Shown in pieces: positions 16,763-26,861 of a stretch of DNA of 43,361 nucleotides. Under the pieces are notes generated by a model. That model had not been told where the DNA came from and did not search any database. It worked only from the letters and a program-made list of their open reading frames with translations. How positions within the stretch are numbered: position 1 is the stretch's first letter; each line of letters starts with the position of its first letter. This stretch comes from Paraglaciecola polaris LMG 21857 (GTDB lineage Bacteria; Pseudomonadota; Gammaproteobacteria; Enterobacterales; Alteromonadaceae), in NCBI RefSeq assembly GCF_000315055.1, contig NZ_BAER01000091.1, positions 1-43,361 on the forward strand, in the 5' to 3' direction. A program made the translations under genes and the position numbers.

Positions 16763-18834
16763 AGTGCTCTTTATGACCCAACCAACGATTAATGATGGCC
16801 TGGGCGTTCGCTGGATATTGCTGCCATAATTGTTGAGACAAGGTTTGTACTTGGGGAATAAGTTCGGCGTCACGCACCAAATCCGCGATACGCAAATCGG
16901 CCAAACCGGTTTGTTTGGTACCGAGTAATTCACCTGGGCCGCGAATTTCTAGATCTTGCTGGGCAATATAGAAACCATCTTGGGACTCGCGCAACACCGC
17001 TAAGCGTTTAGCGGCAATTTTCGATAAAGGGCTTTGATACATCAATACACAGTGGCTTTCCACTAAGCCCCGCCCTACTCGGCCACGAAGTTGGTGCAAC
17101 TGGGCCAAACCTAAGCGCTCGGGATTTTCTATGATCATCAAACTGGCATTGGGTACATCAACGCCCACCTCAATAACGGTGGTCGCCACGAGTAAATCCA
17201 TTTCGCCTTCTTTAAATTGCTGCATGAGGCGTTGTTTTTCATCGGCTTTTAAGCGGCCATGCACTAAACCAACTTTCAGCTCTGGTAAGGCTGACGCTAA
17301 GGCAATGGCCGTTTCTTCAGCGGCTTGAGACTGTAATACTTCTGACTCTTCAATCAGAGTGCATACCCAATACGTCTGCCGACCATGCTCAACAGTGGCC
17401 AAACGCACCCGTTCTACCACATCGATACGGCGAGTTTCCGGTAATACCACAGTGGTGATAGGCTTTCGTCCAGGCGGTAACTCGTCGATGACAGATGTAT
17501 CGAGATCCGCATAAGCAGTCATGGCAAGTGTACGAGGGATAGGCGTCGCAGTCATGATCAACTGATGGGGAAATGCGCCTTGTTGTACGCCTTTTTCACG
17601 CAGCGCTAAGCGCTGGTGCACACCAAATCTGTGTTGTTCATCCACAATAACCAATGCGAGTGATTGATACTGTACCGCTTCTTGAAACACCGCATGGGTA
17701 CCAACTAATAGCTGCAGGTGTCCGCTGGCTAGATTTTCAAGCGTCTCATTGCGCGCTTTGCCTTTTAGCTTACCTGCTAACCAACCTACCTCTATCCCAA
17801 GCGGAGCAAACCAAGCTTGAAAATTAGTCATGTGTTGCTCGGCCAATAGCTCAGTAGGAGCCATCATCACGACTTGGTAACCAGCACTGATGGCCGACAA
17901 TGCCGCCATCGCCGCCACTAACGTTTTACCCGAGCCAACATCCCCTTGTACCAAGCGCATCATGGGCGTAGGCCGTTGCATGTCTTGCTGAATATCCTGG
18001 ATAACCCGCTTTTGGGCCCCAGTTAACTCAAACGGCAGGCTGTCCAATAGCTGCTTTAAAAGAGGATCACTTGGGGTAATGGCAAAGCCTTTTTGTTGCT
18101 GACTTTGCTGACTTTGCTGACGAACCTTAAGTACGCTTAAATGGTGCGCCAGTAACTCTTCTAGCGCTAAACGTTGTTGCGCTGGGTGTTTGCCCTCTTC
18201 CAGTAAGGTCAGGGTGACATCAGGTGGCGGTCTGTGGACTAGGTGCAGAGCGTCAATTAAGCCCACCTGATGTTGATACATACCATCGGGCAGTAGTTCG
18301 GCCAAACCACCTTTATCCAGTAACCCAAGGGCTTGCTCAGTCAAATTACGCAAGGTAATTTGCTTCACCCCTTCGGTTGACGGATAAACAGGTGTGAGTG
18401 ACTCGGCCAAGTCGGTTGGCGAGTCAGTGTTAATGATTTTGTACTCAGGGTGCATGATCTCAAGGCCAAACTTGCCTGCTCGCACCTCGCCAAAGCAACG
18501 AATGCGGGTGCCCTCTTCCAAGCCATTTTTTTGCGCCGCCGAGAAATGAAAAAAACGCAACGTGATCGAGCCGGTACCATCGCTGATACGGACAATAAGC
18601 ATACGCTTACGGCCAAATTGCACATCGCAGGACATCACGTCGCCCTCAACACTGGTATGTAAGTGCGGCATTAAATCAGCGATAGGATAAATTCGGGTGC
18701 GATCTTCATAGCGGTGAGGCAAATGGAACAGCAAGTCTTGCACATGATGCAAAGCAAGCTTTTGTAATTTTTTCTGCGACTTTACTACCCACACCTTTTA
18801 GCTGAGTAACCGGCATTTGAGCTAGTCCGAGCAT
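16749..18834 (-). CDS. recG: ATP-dependent DNA helicase RecG, N-terminal frameshift
   Basis: The continuous frame (from 18794) gives 681 residues with HLPHRYEDRTRIYPI, the wedge/OB domain, Walker A GDVGSGKTLVA, DEQH box, TATPIPRTLAM, and LRGRVGRG, all close to E. coli RecG (693 residues). But its first residues (GTG start, VWVVKSQK) do not match the family. In another frame the bases upstream, from the ATG at 18834, encode MLGLAQMPVTQLKGVGSKVA, which matches the RecG N-terminus. Removing one A from the A6 run (T6 at 18768-18773 on the plus strand) joins them as KVAEKLQKLALHHV. RecG remodels stalled forks and Holliday junctions. A 9-base tandem repeat codes QQSQQSQQQ near residue 225. Confidence 0.88.
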
Positions 18835-19075
18835 AGAATATCCGCACATCGAATGTCATCGTATTGGGCACTCGCGCTATGTATGCTGGCCCCTAATATC
18901 TTGGTGAGGCGCGTCAGCACTGGTGCAAAAAAATATAATTGTGAAAAAGAAATGGCCACACACCTTCTGTCTATATAACGTCGCGCTGCATATTATACTT
19001 CACGATTTACCCAAGTGGAGCAAGAACTTAACATCGATTAGTTAGCCTCTTACTAGATAACAGCAGCAAACAAGG
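18835..19075. other. Intergenic region between recG and the redoxin gene
   Basis: About 240 bases with no credible reading frame and no strong hairpin. It separates recG-rsmJ from the upstream redoxin gene on the same strand, so a recG promoter may lie here; no clear consensus was seen. Confidence 0.35.
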
Positions 19076-19723
19076 TTACAAGGAATATTTGGCAGCTTGA
19101 TATAATAACTCAGGGGCTAAGCGTTGCTTAAAATCGGGGTTCACATAGCTGAATTTGATCCTGCCTTGTTCGTCTAAAATGAATACCGCCGGGGCCGGTA
19201 GTACCGCTTTGTCAGACGTATCAGACGCGTTTAGGTCGATGTTCTTTTTGCTTTTGTACTTGGCTGTCGTCTCATCTGCCACATAATAGCCAATACCAAA
19301 GCCACGTATAGCGTTGAGTTTACTGTCAGACAACAGCTGCGCGCTAAATTTGCTTTGCAATTTTTGCGCTTGTAATTGAGCGGGCGTTTCCGGTGATATC
19401 GCTAGAATTTGGTATCCGAGTGCATCGAGAGCGTTTTCGATGTCTTGTAAACCAGCAAGTTGTCGATTGCAATATGGGCACCATCCTCCACGATAAAAAA
19501 TCAATACACTGGGCTTTTGCATGATCAGCGCTTGTAAACTTACCGGTGCGCCATCTGCGGTTTGCAGTTTGCTATTAGGCGCAGTTTGGCCCACTAAAAG
19601 CGGCGTCACGTTATTAGCAGCATCGGCTATAATCGTGCGATCAAGGGCAAAGCTAGCAATTGAAAAAAGTGAGCTGAGCAACAGCAAAGCGCTGCCAAAG
19701 GTGATTTTAATCTGGTTACGCAT
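19076..19723 (-). CDS. Exported peroxiredoxin-like protein (AhpC/TSA superfamily)
   Basis: 215 residues with a signal peptide (hydrophobic core about 10-25, cleavage near SFA|LD), so it is expected in the periplasm. The redoxin domain has FYRGGWCPYCNRQLAGL with Cys82 and Cys85 in a CxxC pair, which fits the peroxiredoxin-like/AhpC-TSA group that reduces peroxides or thiols. The C-terminal VFILDEQGRIKFSYVNPDFKQR is the usual end of the fold. The signal peptide distinguishes it from the cytoplasmic peroxiredoxin at 14966. Confidence 0.82.
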   Translation of the reverse strand: MRNQIKITFGSALLLLSSLFSIASFALDRTIIADAANNVTPLLVGQTAPNSKLQTADGAPVSLQALIMQKPSVLIFYRGGWCPYCNRQLAGLQDIENALDALGYQILAISPETPAQLQAQKLQSKFSAQLLSDSKLNAIRGFGIGYYVADETTAKYKSKKNIDLNASDTSDKAVLPAPAVFILDEQGRIKFSYVNPDFKQRLAPELLYQAAKYSL

Positions 19724-19828
19724 GTGATTTCCTTAGTCAGTTAGCGATATGAACACAAAGCCGTATCGATTAGCGGGCATAAAATACAGCCCAACGGCGA
19801 TGAATGCATTTTATTCTAACAGACTAGG

Positions 19829-20596
19829 CTAAGGACGTTTATTGGTATACGTCTGCTCGTTATCCCGGGCCGTTTCTTGTTCTAATTTACGCATGCCTTT
19901 AGCGGTCATTTGCATTTTTTGCCACCAGCTCGCGTCAGCGACTATGTGACCATTTTCATCGATATGGGGGTAGTCAATACCTTTGTTTTTACAGATTCGG
20001 GACAGAATAGGAAAGCCCCCTTCAAACAAAACCCGTTGGCACTCCTGTTCGCTCAAGTTAATGGTTTTATACATACCCACTAATTCCCGTTGACGCTGGG
20101 CCTCGTATAACACTACTGCAGCGGCAACTGATACGTTTAATGACTGCACCATTCCAACCATAGGTATGACGATATTTTTGTCAGCCAAGGCTATCGCTTC
20201 TTCGGTGGCGCCAGTCTTTTCTTGCCCCAAAATAATGGCGGTTGGTTTGGTGTAATCTATCTCACGAAAATCTACCGCATCATCCGATAGATGCGTTACC
20301 AATACTTGCATACCTTGCTGCTTTAAATGACTGACAGCGTCACCTATGCTGGGATGCATATCTGTGTACACCCAGTTTTCGGCGCCCATGGATGTTTTTT
20401 TGCGTAACCTGGCTTTGTTATCCCACACCGCATGTATTCGGTTGATACCTACCGCATCACAACTGCGAATAAGCGCCGACACATTGTGTGGCTTGTTTAC
20501 TTGCTCTAAACAGATCGTTAAGGAAGGCTGGCGGGTAGCAAGTAGTTTACGGATGCGCTGATAACGCTCTGCAGTCATGGAGGCTAAAGCAGTCAT
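19829..20596 (-). CDS. trmH: tRNA (guanosine18-2'-O)-methyltransferase TrmH
   Basis: 255 residues. SPOUT-class motifs are clear: NKPHNVSALIRSCDAVGI (motif 1 with the catalytic Arg), ILGQEKTGATEEA (motif 2) and IPMVGMVQSLNVSVAAAVVL (motif 3 with the knot). TrmH methylates the ribose of G18 in the tRNA D-loop. It follows spoT and ridA in the same direction as in the conserved gmk-rpoZ-spoT-trmH-recG order. The C-terminal extension is as in E. coli TrmH (229 residues) but longer. Confidence 0.93.
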   Translation of the reverse strand: MTALASMTAERYQRIRKLLATRQPSLTICLEQVNKPHNVSALIRSCDAVGINRIHAVWDNKARLRKKTSMGAENWVYTDMHPSIGDAVSHLKQQGMQVLVTHLSDDAVDFREIDYTKPTAIILGQEKTGATEEAIALADKNIVIPMVGMVQSLNVSVAAAVVLYEAQRQRELVGMYKTINLSEQECQRVLFEGGFPILSRICKNKGIDYPHIDENGHIVADASWWQKMQMTAKGMRKLEQETARDNEQTYTNKRP

Positions 20597-20742
20597 AGTT
20601 TTATATTCTTATTCTTTTGATGTGACCTTTCTAAATGATCAGCATCTTTTCGTCAGCGCAGGTTAGGTTGAAGCCACCGATGCGCAACACAGCGCCAAAC
20701 AGGCGCCGGTTATATGGTGTTATATCTGTATTAAAGCCTGTG

Positions 20743-21129
20743 TTATTCGGGCAATTCCATTACGCCGTCAATTTCAATTTGGGCGCCTCTAGGCAATTCT
20801 TTTACCCCAATTGCGGCACGCGCTGGGTAAGGTTGCTTGAAGTACTTGCTCATGATTTCGTTGACGGTGGCAAAGTTAGATAAATCCGTTAAGAAGATAT
20901 TCACTTTGGCTAAATCGTTAGTGGAGCCACCTGCCGCTTCACACACAGCTTGCACGTTTTTAAATACTTGCTCTGCTTGTGCGGCAAATTCCTCAGAAAC
21001 CATTTCCATGGTCTCAGCCACAAGTGGAATTTGGCCCGACAAATAAACCGTAGTGCCAGACTTGATCGCTTGGCTGTATGTACCAATAGCTTGTGGAGCC
21101 TTGTCAGTATGAATAACAGACTTAGACAT
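20743..21129 (-). CDS. ridA: RidA family reactive imine deaminase
   Basis: 128 residues, full length. [11 protein letters not shown] near the start and the Arg in [23 protein letters not shown] near the end are the hallmark RidA motifs. RidA hydrolyses 2-aminoacrylate and related enamines to protect PLP enzymes. It lies 21 bases after spoT on the same strand, an insertion into the gmk-rpoZ-spoT-trmH-recG order known in E. coli. Confidence 0.95.
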   Translation of the reverse strand: MSKSVIHTDKAPQAIGTYSQAIKSGTTVYLSGQIPLVAETMEMVSEEFAAQAEQVFKNVQAVCEAAGGSTNDLAKVNIFLTDLSNFATVNEIMSKYFKQPYPARAAIGVKELPRGAQIEIDGVMELPE

Positions 21130-21150
21130 AATATGCTTACCTTTTAAAGT

Positions 21151-23280
21151 TTATACGTTAGGAGATTTATTCGGCTTGGATTGACTGTGTCGAGATACCC
21201 GTTGTACTTCGGGCATGATGCGGATTTTCCGCATGACGTCAGCGAGCTGAATACGATCTGTGGTGGTCAATTCGATATTGATGTAATAGATACCGCTTTC
21301 TTTTTCTTCGGTTTGTAGGCCGACAATATTAGAGCCACACGACGCAACATTATTGGTTAAGTTGGCCAGCGTCCCTTGGTGGTTAATTAATTCTATACGC
21401 AGTGCCGCTTTAAATTCGCCTTGGGGTTTATCGTCCCATTTCATCACTAATACACGTTGCGGCTCTTCTCTGCTTAGCTTACGAATATTGCTACATCCAG
21501 ATTGGTGGATCATCATGCCACGACCAGGACTGAGTACCGCAACAATTTCGTCCCCTGGGATCGGGTGACAGCAACGAGAATACGATACCAACAAGCCTTC
21601 CGTGCCACGAATGGCGACACGGCGACCGTTGTCTGGAATTTCAACCGCTTCACCGAGTAATCGCCGAGCGACGATGGCGCTCAACTCATTGCCTAGCCCG
21701 ATATCGACAAGCAAAGCGTCAAAATCAGCGTGCTTGGTTTCTTCAACGACACGGTCAATATCCGCTTGGGATATTTCATCTAATTTGGTTTTACCCAAGG
21801 CATGGCGCAATAAGCGATTACCCATGCTAAAGGCTTCTTCTGAGCGCTGATTTTTCAGATAATGGCGAATATGCGAACGCGCCCGGGCACTGACCACAAA
21901 ATTCAACCAACTGGCGTTGGGCTTAGCTCTTGGTGAGGTAATGATTTCAACGGTTTGCCCATTTTCCAGTGGTTTGCTCAATGAATAGGTGCGTCTTTCG
22001 ACTTTCACCCCGACACACGTATTACCCACCCCTGTGTGTACCGCATAAGCAAAATCTACCGCAGTCGCCCCAAGAGGCAACTCAATAATGCGCCCGTCTG
22101 GGGTGAACACGTATATTTCGTCTGGGAACAGATCGGTTTTCACGTTTTCAATAAATTCGAATGAAGAACTGGCGCTTTGCTGCAACTCAATTAATGACTG
22201 CATCCACTTACGAGCACGCACTTGAGCCGTGGTATTGCTCGACTCCGAATCGTCTTTGTACATCCAGTGAGCAGCGACGCCGATATCGGCCATTTTGTCC
22301 ATTTCGGCGGTACGAATTTGTATTTCCACCGGAATACCGTGGGGACCAATCAAAGACGTGTGTAATGACTGATAACCATTCGTACGGGGGATCGCCACGT
22401 AATCTTTAAAGCGCCCTTCGATAGGTTTATACAAACCGTGCATAGCACCAAGCGCGCGGTAACAGTTATCAACACTGTCGACCACCACGCGAAACGCGTA
22501 GATGTCCATGACTTCGTTAAACATCAACTCTTTGTTTTTCATCTTACGATAAATAGAGTAAAGGTGTTTCTCACGCCCAATGGTTTGCGCGTTGATCCCG
22601 AAGGCGGCTAAGCGACCTTCCACTTCTTTGCGGGTGTTCTCAATGATTTCTTTTCGATTCCCCCTAGCCTGCTTCACTGCCGCTTTCAGGGCACGGTGAC
22701 GCATGGGATACATGGCTTGAAACCCTAAGTCTTCCAATTCATTTTTAATATCATGAATACCCAAACGATGGGCAATAGGCGAATAGATTTCTAAGGTTTC
22801 ACGGGCAATACGGCGACGCTTATCAGGTCGAAGTGAGCCTAAGGTGCGCATGTTGTGGGTACGATCAGCCAGTTTGATCAAAATCACCCGAATATCTTGC
22901 ACCATCGCCATTAACATCTTGCGAAAGTTTTCGACTTGGGCTTCTTGTTTGTTACTGAAATGGATTTTTTCGAGTTTACTCACACCTTCAACCAACTCGC
23001 CAACCGCTTCGCCAAATTGCGCGCTGAGATCTTCTTTGCTGTGGTCGGTATCTTCAATGACATCGTGCAGCAACGCCGCCATGAGAGTCTCATGATCAAG
23101 ACGCATATCGGCGAGAATACCCGCAACCGCAACAGGATGAGTAATGTACGGATCGCCGCTGGAGCGCATTTGCCCATCATGGGCATCTCGGGCAACGACA
23201 AACGCACGCTGAGTTTCCGCTACCTTGTCCGGTGGCAGGTAAGCCTCAAGCTTTTGTTTTAAACCCTCAAAAAGATACAA
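21151..23280 (-). CDS. spoT: Bifunctional (p)ppGpp synthetase/hydrolase SpoT
   Basis: 709 residues (E. coli SpoT has 702). Domains in order: HD hydrolase with His72-Asp73 in LLHDVIED and KLADRTHNMRTL; RelA/SpoT synthetase with GREKHLYSIYRKM and TNGYQSLHTSLIG; TGS at about 390-450 (EIYVFTPDGRIIELP); zinc-finger/helical region with SRCCHPIPGD; and a C-terminal ACT domain at about 630-700. The intact HD box supports hydrolase activity; the synthetase is probably weak as in other SpoT proteins. It sits 116 bases after rpoZ on the same strand. Confidence 0.97.
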   Translation of the reverse strand: MYLFEGLKQKLEAYLPPDKVAETQRAFVVARDAHDGQMRSSGDPYITHPVAVAGILADMRLDHETLMAALLHDVIEDTDHSKEDLSAQFGEAVGELVEGVSKLEKIHFSNKQEAQVENFRKMLMAMVQDIRVILIKLADRTHNMRTLGSLRPDKRRRIARETLEIYSPIAHRLGIHDIKNELEDLGFQAMYPMRHRALKAAVKQARGNRKEIIENTRKEVEGRLAAFGINAQTIGREKHLYSIYRKMKNKELMFNEVMDIYAFRVVVDSVDNCYRALGAMHGLYKPIEGRFKDYVAIPRTNGYQSLHTSLIGPHGIPVEIQIRTAEMDKMADIGVAAHWMYKDDSESSNTTAQVRARKWMQSLIELQQSASSSFEFIENVKTDLFPDEIYVFTPDGRIIELPLGATAVDFAYAVHTGVGNTCVGVKVERRTYSLSKPLENGQTVEIITSPRAKPNASWLNFVVSARARSHIRHYLKNQRSEEAFSMGNRLLRHALGKTKLDEISQADIDRVVEETKHADFDALLVDIGLGNELSAIVARRLLGEAVEIPDNGRRVAIRGTEGLLVSYSRCCHPIPGDEIVAVLSPGRGMMIHQSGCSNIRKLSREEPQRVLVMKWDDKPQGEFKAALRIELINHQGTLANLTNNVASCGSNIVGLQTEEKESGIYYINIELTTTDRIQLADVMRKIRIMPEVQRVSRHSQSKPNKSPNV

Positions 23281-23396
23281 GTGTTGCTCATCTCAAACAG
23301 TGGAAAGTTTAAGGATACGGTGAATTGGGCGCTAAGCCAACGGCTAAAACATCTGTTTGATGCACGGCCGTTGGTATCAGGCTTTTTTTCTCGAAC

Positions 23397-23669
23397 TTAC
23401 TGTTCTTGAAGAATGTTTGCTGCAGACTCAAATTGAGCTTGGTCTTGTGCATGTTGATCACGCAAGTTTTCAGCATCAAGAGTCGAAGCGTTTACAAAAC
23501 CTTCTTCGATTTCACGTAATGCTACAACGGTAGGTTTATCAGTACCTACGGTTACATGTGCAACCTTGCCTTCAATTGCAAGTTGACGAGCACGACGTGC
23601 TGCGACTAAAACCAAATCAAACCGATTGCCAATTTTATTTACGGCATCTTCAACTGTTACGCGAGCCAT
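23397..23669 (-). CDS. rpoZ: RNA polymerase omega subunit
   Basis: 90 residues (E. coli 91). [20 protein letters not shown] and RARQLAIEG are the conserved N-terminal part that clamps the beta' subunit, followed by [10 protein letters not shown]. It promotes RNA polymerase assembly and forms part of one ppGpp site, matching its place between gmk and spoT. Confidence 0.97.
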   Translation of the reverse strand: MARVTVEDAVNKIGNRFDLVLVAARRARQLAIEGKVAHVTVGTDKPTVVALREIEEGFVNASTLDAENLRDQHAQDQAQFESAANILQEQ

Positions 23670-23774
23670 TTTGATCTCCGTCGGGTAGCTATGTTTTCAA
23701 AAAAGGTCGCATAGTGTACTTGCAAACCTCAAATTAGAAAAGATCTTTCATGATCTAAGTGCGCAATAATTACC

Positions 23775-24422
23775 CTAATCCGAGGCTAATAAATTTTCAA
23801 ACAAGCTTTGATGACGCATGACTTGTTTTTCCTTGCGTAAACGGCGGCTCGAAACAATAGCATCAAGCTCAGCCAATGCCGCGTCAAAATCGTCATTTAC
23901 CACGATATAATCAAACTCGTGATAGTGAGATATTTCAGACACCGCTTTGTTCATGCGATCTTGGATCACCTCTGGGGCGTCTTGACCACGTTCGGTCAAT
24001 CGGCGCAATAACTCTTCGCGAGATGGTGGGGCAACAAAAATCGTGGCCGTATCCGGGATCTGCGCTTTCACTTGGCGAGCACCCTGCCAATCTATATCTA
24101 AAAATACGTCAATCCCTTTACGTAATGTTTGCTCAATAACCACCTTAGACGTGCCATAGTAATTACCAAACACCTCGGCCCATTCGAAAAATTCTTCTTG
24201 GGTAATGAGTTCTTGAAACACCTCACGACTGACAAAATGATAATGCACCCCATCAACCTCCCCCGGACGTGGCGCACGAGTGGTATGGGAAACCGATACC
24301 TGCATCGCATTGTTATGAATTTCAGTAGCGTCGTGGTTTTGCAGTAACGCTTTGATTAAGCTAGATTTACCTGCACCAGAAGGCGCTGCAAGTATAAATA
24401 AATTTCCGAGTGATTGAGGCAT
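23775..24422 (-). CDS. gmk: Guanylate kinase
   Basis: 215 residues. P-loop [10 protein letters not shown] near residue 13, the GMP-binding [20 protein letters not shown] segment, and [11 protein letters not shown]. It phosphorylates GMP to GDP in the cytoplasm. First gene of the gmk-rpoZ-spoT group; its activity is inhibited by ppGpp in many bacteria, a link to its neighbour. Confidence 0.97.
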   Translation of the reverse strand: MPQSLGNLFILAAPSGAGKSSLIKALLQNHDATEIHNNAMQVSVSHTTRAPRPGEVDGVHYHFVSREVFQELITQEEFFEWAEVFGNYYGTSKVVIEQTLRKGIDVFLDIDWQGARQVKAQIPDTATIFVAPPSREELLRRLTERGQDAPEVIQDRMNKAVSEISHYHEFDYIVVNDDFDAALAELDAIVSSRRLRKEKQVMRHQSLFENLLASD

Positions 24423-24542
24423 ATGAGATTTTCAGTCAAGTAAGTGGATAAAGTGGGTGTTGAGATTTCGATGCAATGTTAGCATATTCCTTTATACAAT
24501 GGTGCCAATGCACCACAACTGCCCACACAAGGTGAAGCGACA

Positions 24543-24869
24543 ATGAACGACAGCCAATATCATCAAATGGTCGATGACCTGTTAATTAATTTAGAAGAAA
24601 TGCTCGACGACGTAAAAGCTGACATCGATTACGAATCTGCTAGCAGTATCCTCACCCTCATTTTTGTCAACGGCACTAAGATCATCATCAACAAGCAGCC
24701 GCCATTACATCAGTTATGGGTCGCCACCAAATTTAATGGTCATCATTTTAATTTTCAGGATGGTTTGTGGATTGATGAACGCACAGGTGTTGAGTTCTGG
24801 CAATTTATGAATGACGCTGCCACCAAGCAAGCGGGCGAGCCCGTTTCTTTCCCCCGCCCGGCCGTTTAA
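24543..24869 (+). CDS. cyaY: Frataxin-like iron donor CyaY
   Basis: 108 residues, full length. The acidic first helix (LLINLEEMLDDVKADIDYE) is the iron-binding ridge, followed by the frataxin sheet with NKQPPLHQLWVATKFNGHHF and DGLWIDERTG. CyaY binds iron and modulates Fe-S assembly by IscS. It is divergent from gmk and 22 bases ahead of the esterase gene. Confidence 0.96.
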   Translation: MNDSQYHQMVDDLLINLEEMLDDVKADIDYESASSILTLIFVNGTKIIINKQPPLHQLWVATKFNGHHFNFQDGLWIDERTGVEFWQFMNDAATKQAGEPVSFPRPAV

Positions 24870-24891
24870 GTTTTAAGAGAGTTTTTACCCC

Positions 24892-25563
24892 ATGAGTGAC
24901 AGTATTTTATCGTTTGTAGAAGTCAATCCGAGCCAACCCCACAGCGCGGTAGTGATTTGGTTGCATGGTTTAGGTGACTCAGGTAATGGCTTTGCCCCCA
25001 TAGTACCTGAACTGAAAATGCCTGAGTCATTACCGGTACGCTTTGTATTCCCCCATGCTCCGGTGCGTCCCATCACAGTGAACAACAACATGGAAATGCG
25101 CGCCTGGTACGACATTACCAGCATGGATTTCAATCACAGGGCAGATCGTGTCGGTGTTGAAGAGTCAGCTAAGCAAGTTGAACAATTAATCGATACTGAA
25201 ATTGCTAATGGCACCCCGGCTGAACGTATCGTGTTAGCGGGTTTCTCTCAAGGTGGAGTAATTGCACTGCACTTAGGTACTCGCATTAACAAAAAAATTG
25301 CCGGCATTATGGCGTTATCCACATATATGTGCGAGCCAGAGACCCTGACAAGCGAAGCGAGCAATGTGAATAAAGAGACACCCATTTTAGTGGCTCACGG
25401 TCAGCAAGATAATGTGGTACCTGTGTTTATGGGCAATGCAGCTTTTAAAGTGCTTGAAGAAAACGGCTATCCTGTGACTTGGCAAGATTACCCTATGCAG
25501 CACAGCGTCTGCTTAGAAGAGATCAATCACATTTCAGCTTGGTTACAGGCACGTTTCAGCTAA
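24892..25563 (+). CDS. Carboxylesterase / phospholipase, alpha/beta hydrolase
   Basis: 223 residues of the small bacterial carboxylesterase (acyl-protein thioesterase-like) family. The triad is visible: Ser119 in GFSQGG, Asp173 in HGQQDNVV, His204 in MQHSVC; the oxyanion region is VIWLHGLGDSG. No signal peptide, so cytoplasmic. It hydrolyses short acyl esters or lysophospholipids; the physiological substrate is unknown. A hairpin terminator follows the stop. Confidence 0.9.
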   Translation: MSDSILSFVEVNPSQPHSAVVIWLHGLGDSGNGFAPIVPELKMPESLPVRFVFPHAPVRPITVNNNMEMRAWYDITSMDFNHRADRVGVEESAKQVEQLIDTEIANGTPAERIVLAGFSQGGVIALHLGTRINKKIAGIMALSTYMCEPETLTSEASNVNKETPILVAHGQQDNVVPVFMGNAAFKVLEENGYPVTWQDYPMQHSVCLEEINHISAWLQARFS

Positions 25564-25581
25564 CGTCAGTGCAAAGCGAAC

Positions 25582-25613
25582 TTATCCCAAAAGGCTCGCC
25601 TCTTTTGGGATAA
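25582..25613 (+). terminator. Terminator hairpin after the esterase gene
   Basis: Perfect 12-bp arms TTATCCCAAAAG (25582-25593) and CTTTTGGGATAA (25602-25613) with an 8-base loop, 18 bases after the stop codon of the carboxylesterase gene. Confidence 0.7.
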
Positions 25614-25700
25614 AAATGTGATGAAATTAAATGCCTACTGCCGCGGTTTTATAGAGATATACATTCTTTAATAACAACACAGATAACGGTAGGTATTTTT

Positions 25701-26171
25701 ATGATTATTGACACAGTAACCCAAGCAGCAAAAGTTGCGGCTTTATTTATTATGCTTAGTTTCAGTGAAGGCGTCTTAGCACAAGATCCCATCGAAACTG
25801 GCTTTTTTAATAACAAGGCTATCTATGGTTACGACACTGTTGCTTATTTCACGCAAAATAAAGCCGTAAAAGGGCACAACACCTTTAGCAAAACCTGGCG
25901 CGGGGCAGATTGGTTTTTTAGCTCCCAAGCAAACCTTGATCTATTTAGCGATGATCCAGAGAAATACGCCCCTCAGTACGGCGGATACTGTGCTTATGCC
26001 ATGGCTACCGGTGATTTTGTGGGCATAGATGAAGACGCATTTGTTATCGACCAGGGTAAGCTCTACCTCAATTACAGCGCCAGCGTGCAAAAAAAATGGC
26101 TAGCCAATAAAGCCCAGTATATTGAGCAAGCTGACACCCAATACCCCCAATCAATCGCGCTCGATAATTAA
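25701..26171 (+). CDS. Exported YHS-domain protein
   Basis: 156 residues with a signal peptide (cleavage near VLA|QDP). The YHS-like core runs from AIYGYDTVAYF to YCAYAMATGDFVG and includes the paired cysteine/tyrosine positions of the family (GGYCAYAMA), often associated with metal ions. Proteins of this kind occur beside redox and metal-handling genes, but the function is unknown. The coding end overlaps the widest possible frame of the next gene. Confidence 0.8.
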   Translation: MIIDTVTQAAKVAALFIMLSFSEGVLAQDPIETGFFNNKAIYGYDTVAYFTQNKAVKGHNTFSKTWRGADWFFSSQANLDLFSDDPEKYAPQYGGYCAYAMATGDFVGIDEDAFVIDQGKLYLNYSASVQKKWLANKAQYIEQADTQYPQSIALDN

Positions 26172-26187
26172 TTGTTGGAACACGCTG

Positions 26188-26670
26188 TTGACCGAGCTAA
26201 CCATAGCGCCATTAACCAGCCAGCACAGCGCAGAAATATCTGCGCTAGCCATGCGTTCCAAGGCGCATTGGGGATACTCGCCAGCGTTCCTGAAGCAGTG
26301 TGAAGCTGAACTAAGCTATTCAGCCGAGCAAATAGCGCACAAAGATTATCATTTTGTCGCCGCTTGGTTAGCCCCCGATACGAATCCTAGCGCGCCCTTA
26401 GGTTTTTACGCACTACAGTGTTTATCAAGCAGCCAAATGGAGTTACTGGCCCTTTTTATCTGTCCATCAGCCATAAGCACAGGAGTTGGTCGAGTTTTAT
26501 TAGGTCACGCCATCGAGTTTGCAAAAAAACAGCGTGCCACCTCACTGATTGTTTATAGCGATCCCCATGCAGCAGGTTTTTATTCCCGTGCTGGCGCCGT
26601 TCATTGCGGCTACCAGGTGTCAGGCAGTATCCCTGGGCGCGAATTACCCATCTACCAATTTCCGCTTTAG
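26188..26670 (+). CDS. GNAT family N-acetyltransferase
   Basis: The frame is open from a TTG at 26122, inside the YHS gene; a TTG at 26188 gives a normal GNAT start (MTELTIAPLTSQHSAEIS), whereas the first ATG (26251) would remove the first beta strand. The start is therefore uncertain. The body has the SKAHWGYSPAFL segment of small GNAT enzymes, the acetyl-CoA loop region STGVGRVLLGHAIEFAKK (a variant of Q/RxxGxG/A), and FYSRAGAVHCG near the end. It would transfer an acetyl group to an unknown amine. Confidence 0.78.
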   Translation: MTELTIAPLTSQHSAEISALAMRSKAHWGYSPAFLKQCEAELSYSAEQIAHKDYHFVAAWLAPDTNPSAPLGFYALQCLSSSQMELLALFICPSAISTGVGRVLLGHAIEFAKKQRATSLIVYSDPHAAGFYSRAGAVHCGYQVSGSIPGRELPIYQFPL

Positions 26671-26861
26671 GAAACCGCTTAAGCACAGAGTATGTGTCAC
26701 GGCCGATACCAAGCCGCTACTTTCAAGATCCCCTACTAAATTCGGCGCTTGCTTATCGATAACGCGCCTTTTTCGCTAAAACTACGCTTTTGTCTACTCA
26801 AAACGAAGACAAATTCTGATAATATCCCTTTATAAACTCGTCAGTTAATAGTGAATTTTTC

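Noticed and set aside
16763-16933. N-terminal extension of RsmJ
   Set aside because: These codons are antisense to the conserved end of recG, encode no recognisable domain, and make the protein longer than the family; ATG codons at 16762/16756 fit better.
26122-26187. Acetyltransferase start inside the YHS gene
   Set aside because: The extra 22 residues have no GNAT character and depend on a TTG without a ribosome site.
26788-26823. Sigma70 promoter for hemC (TTGTCT ... GATAAT)
   Set aside because: The spacing of 22 bases is too long for a normal promoter, and no better -35 element could be chosen.
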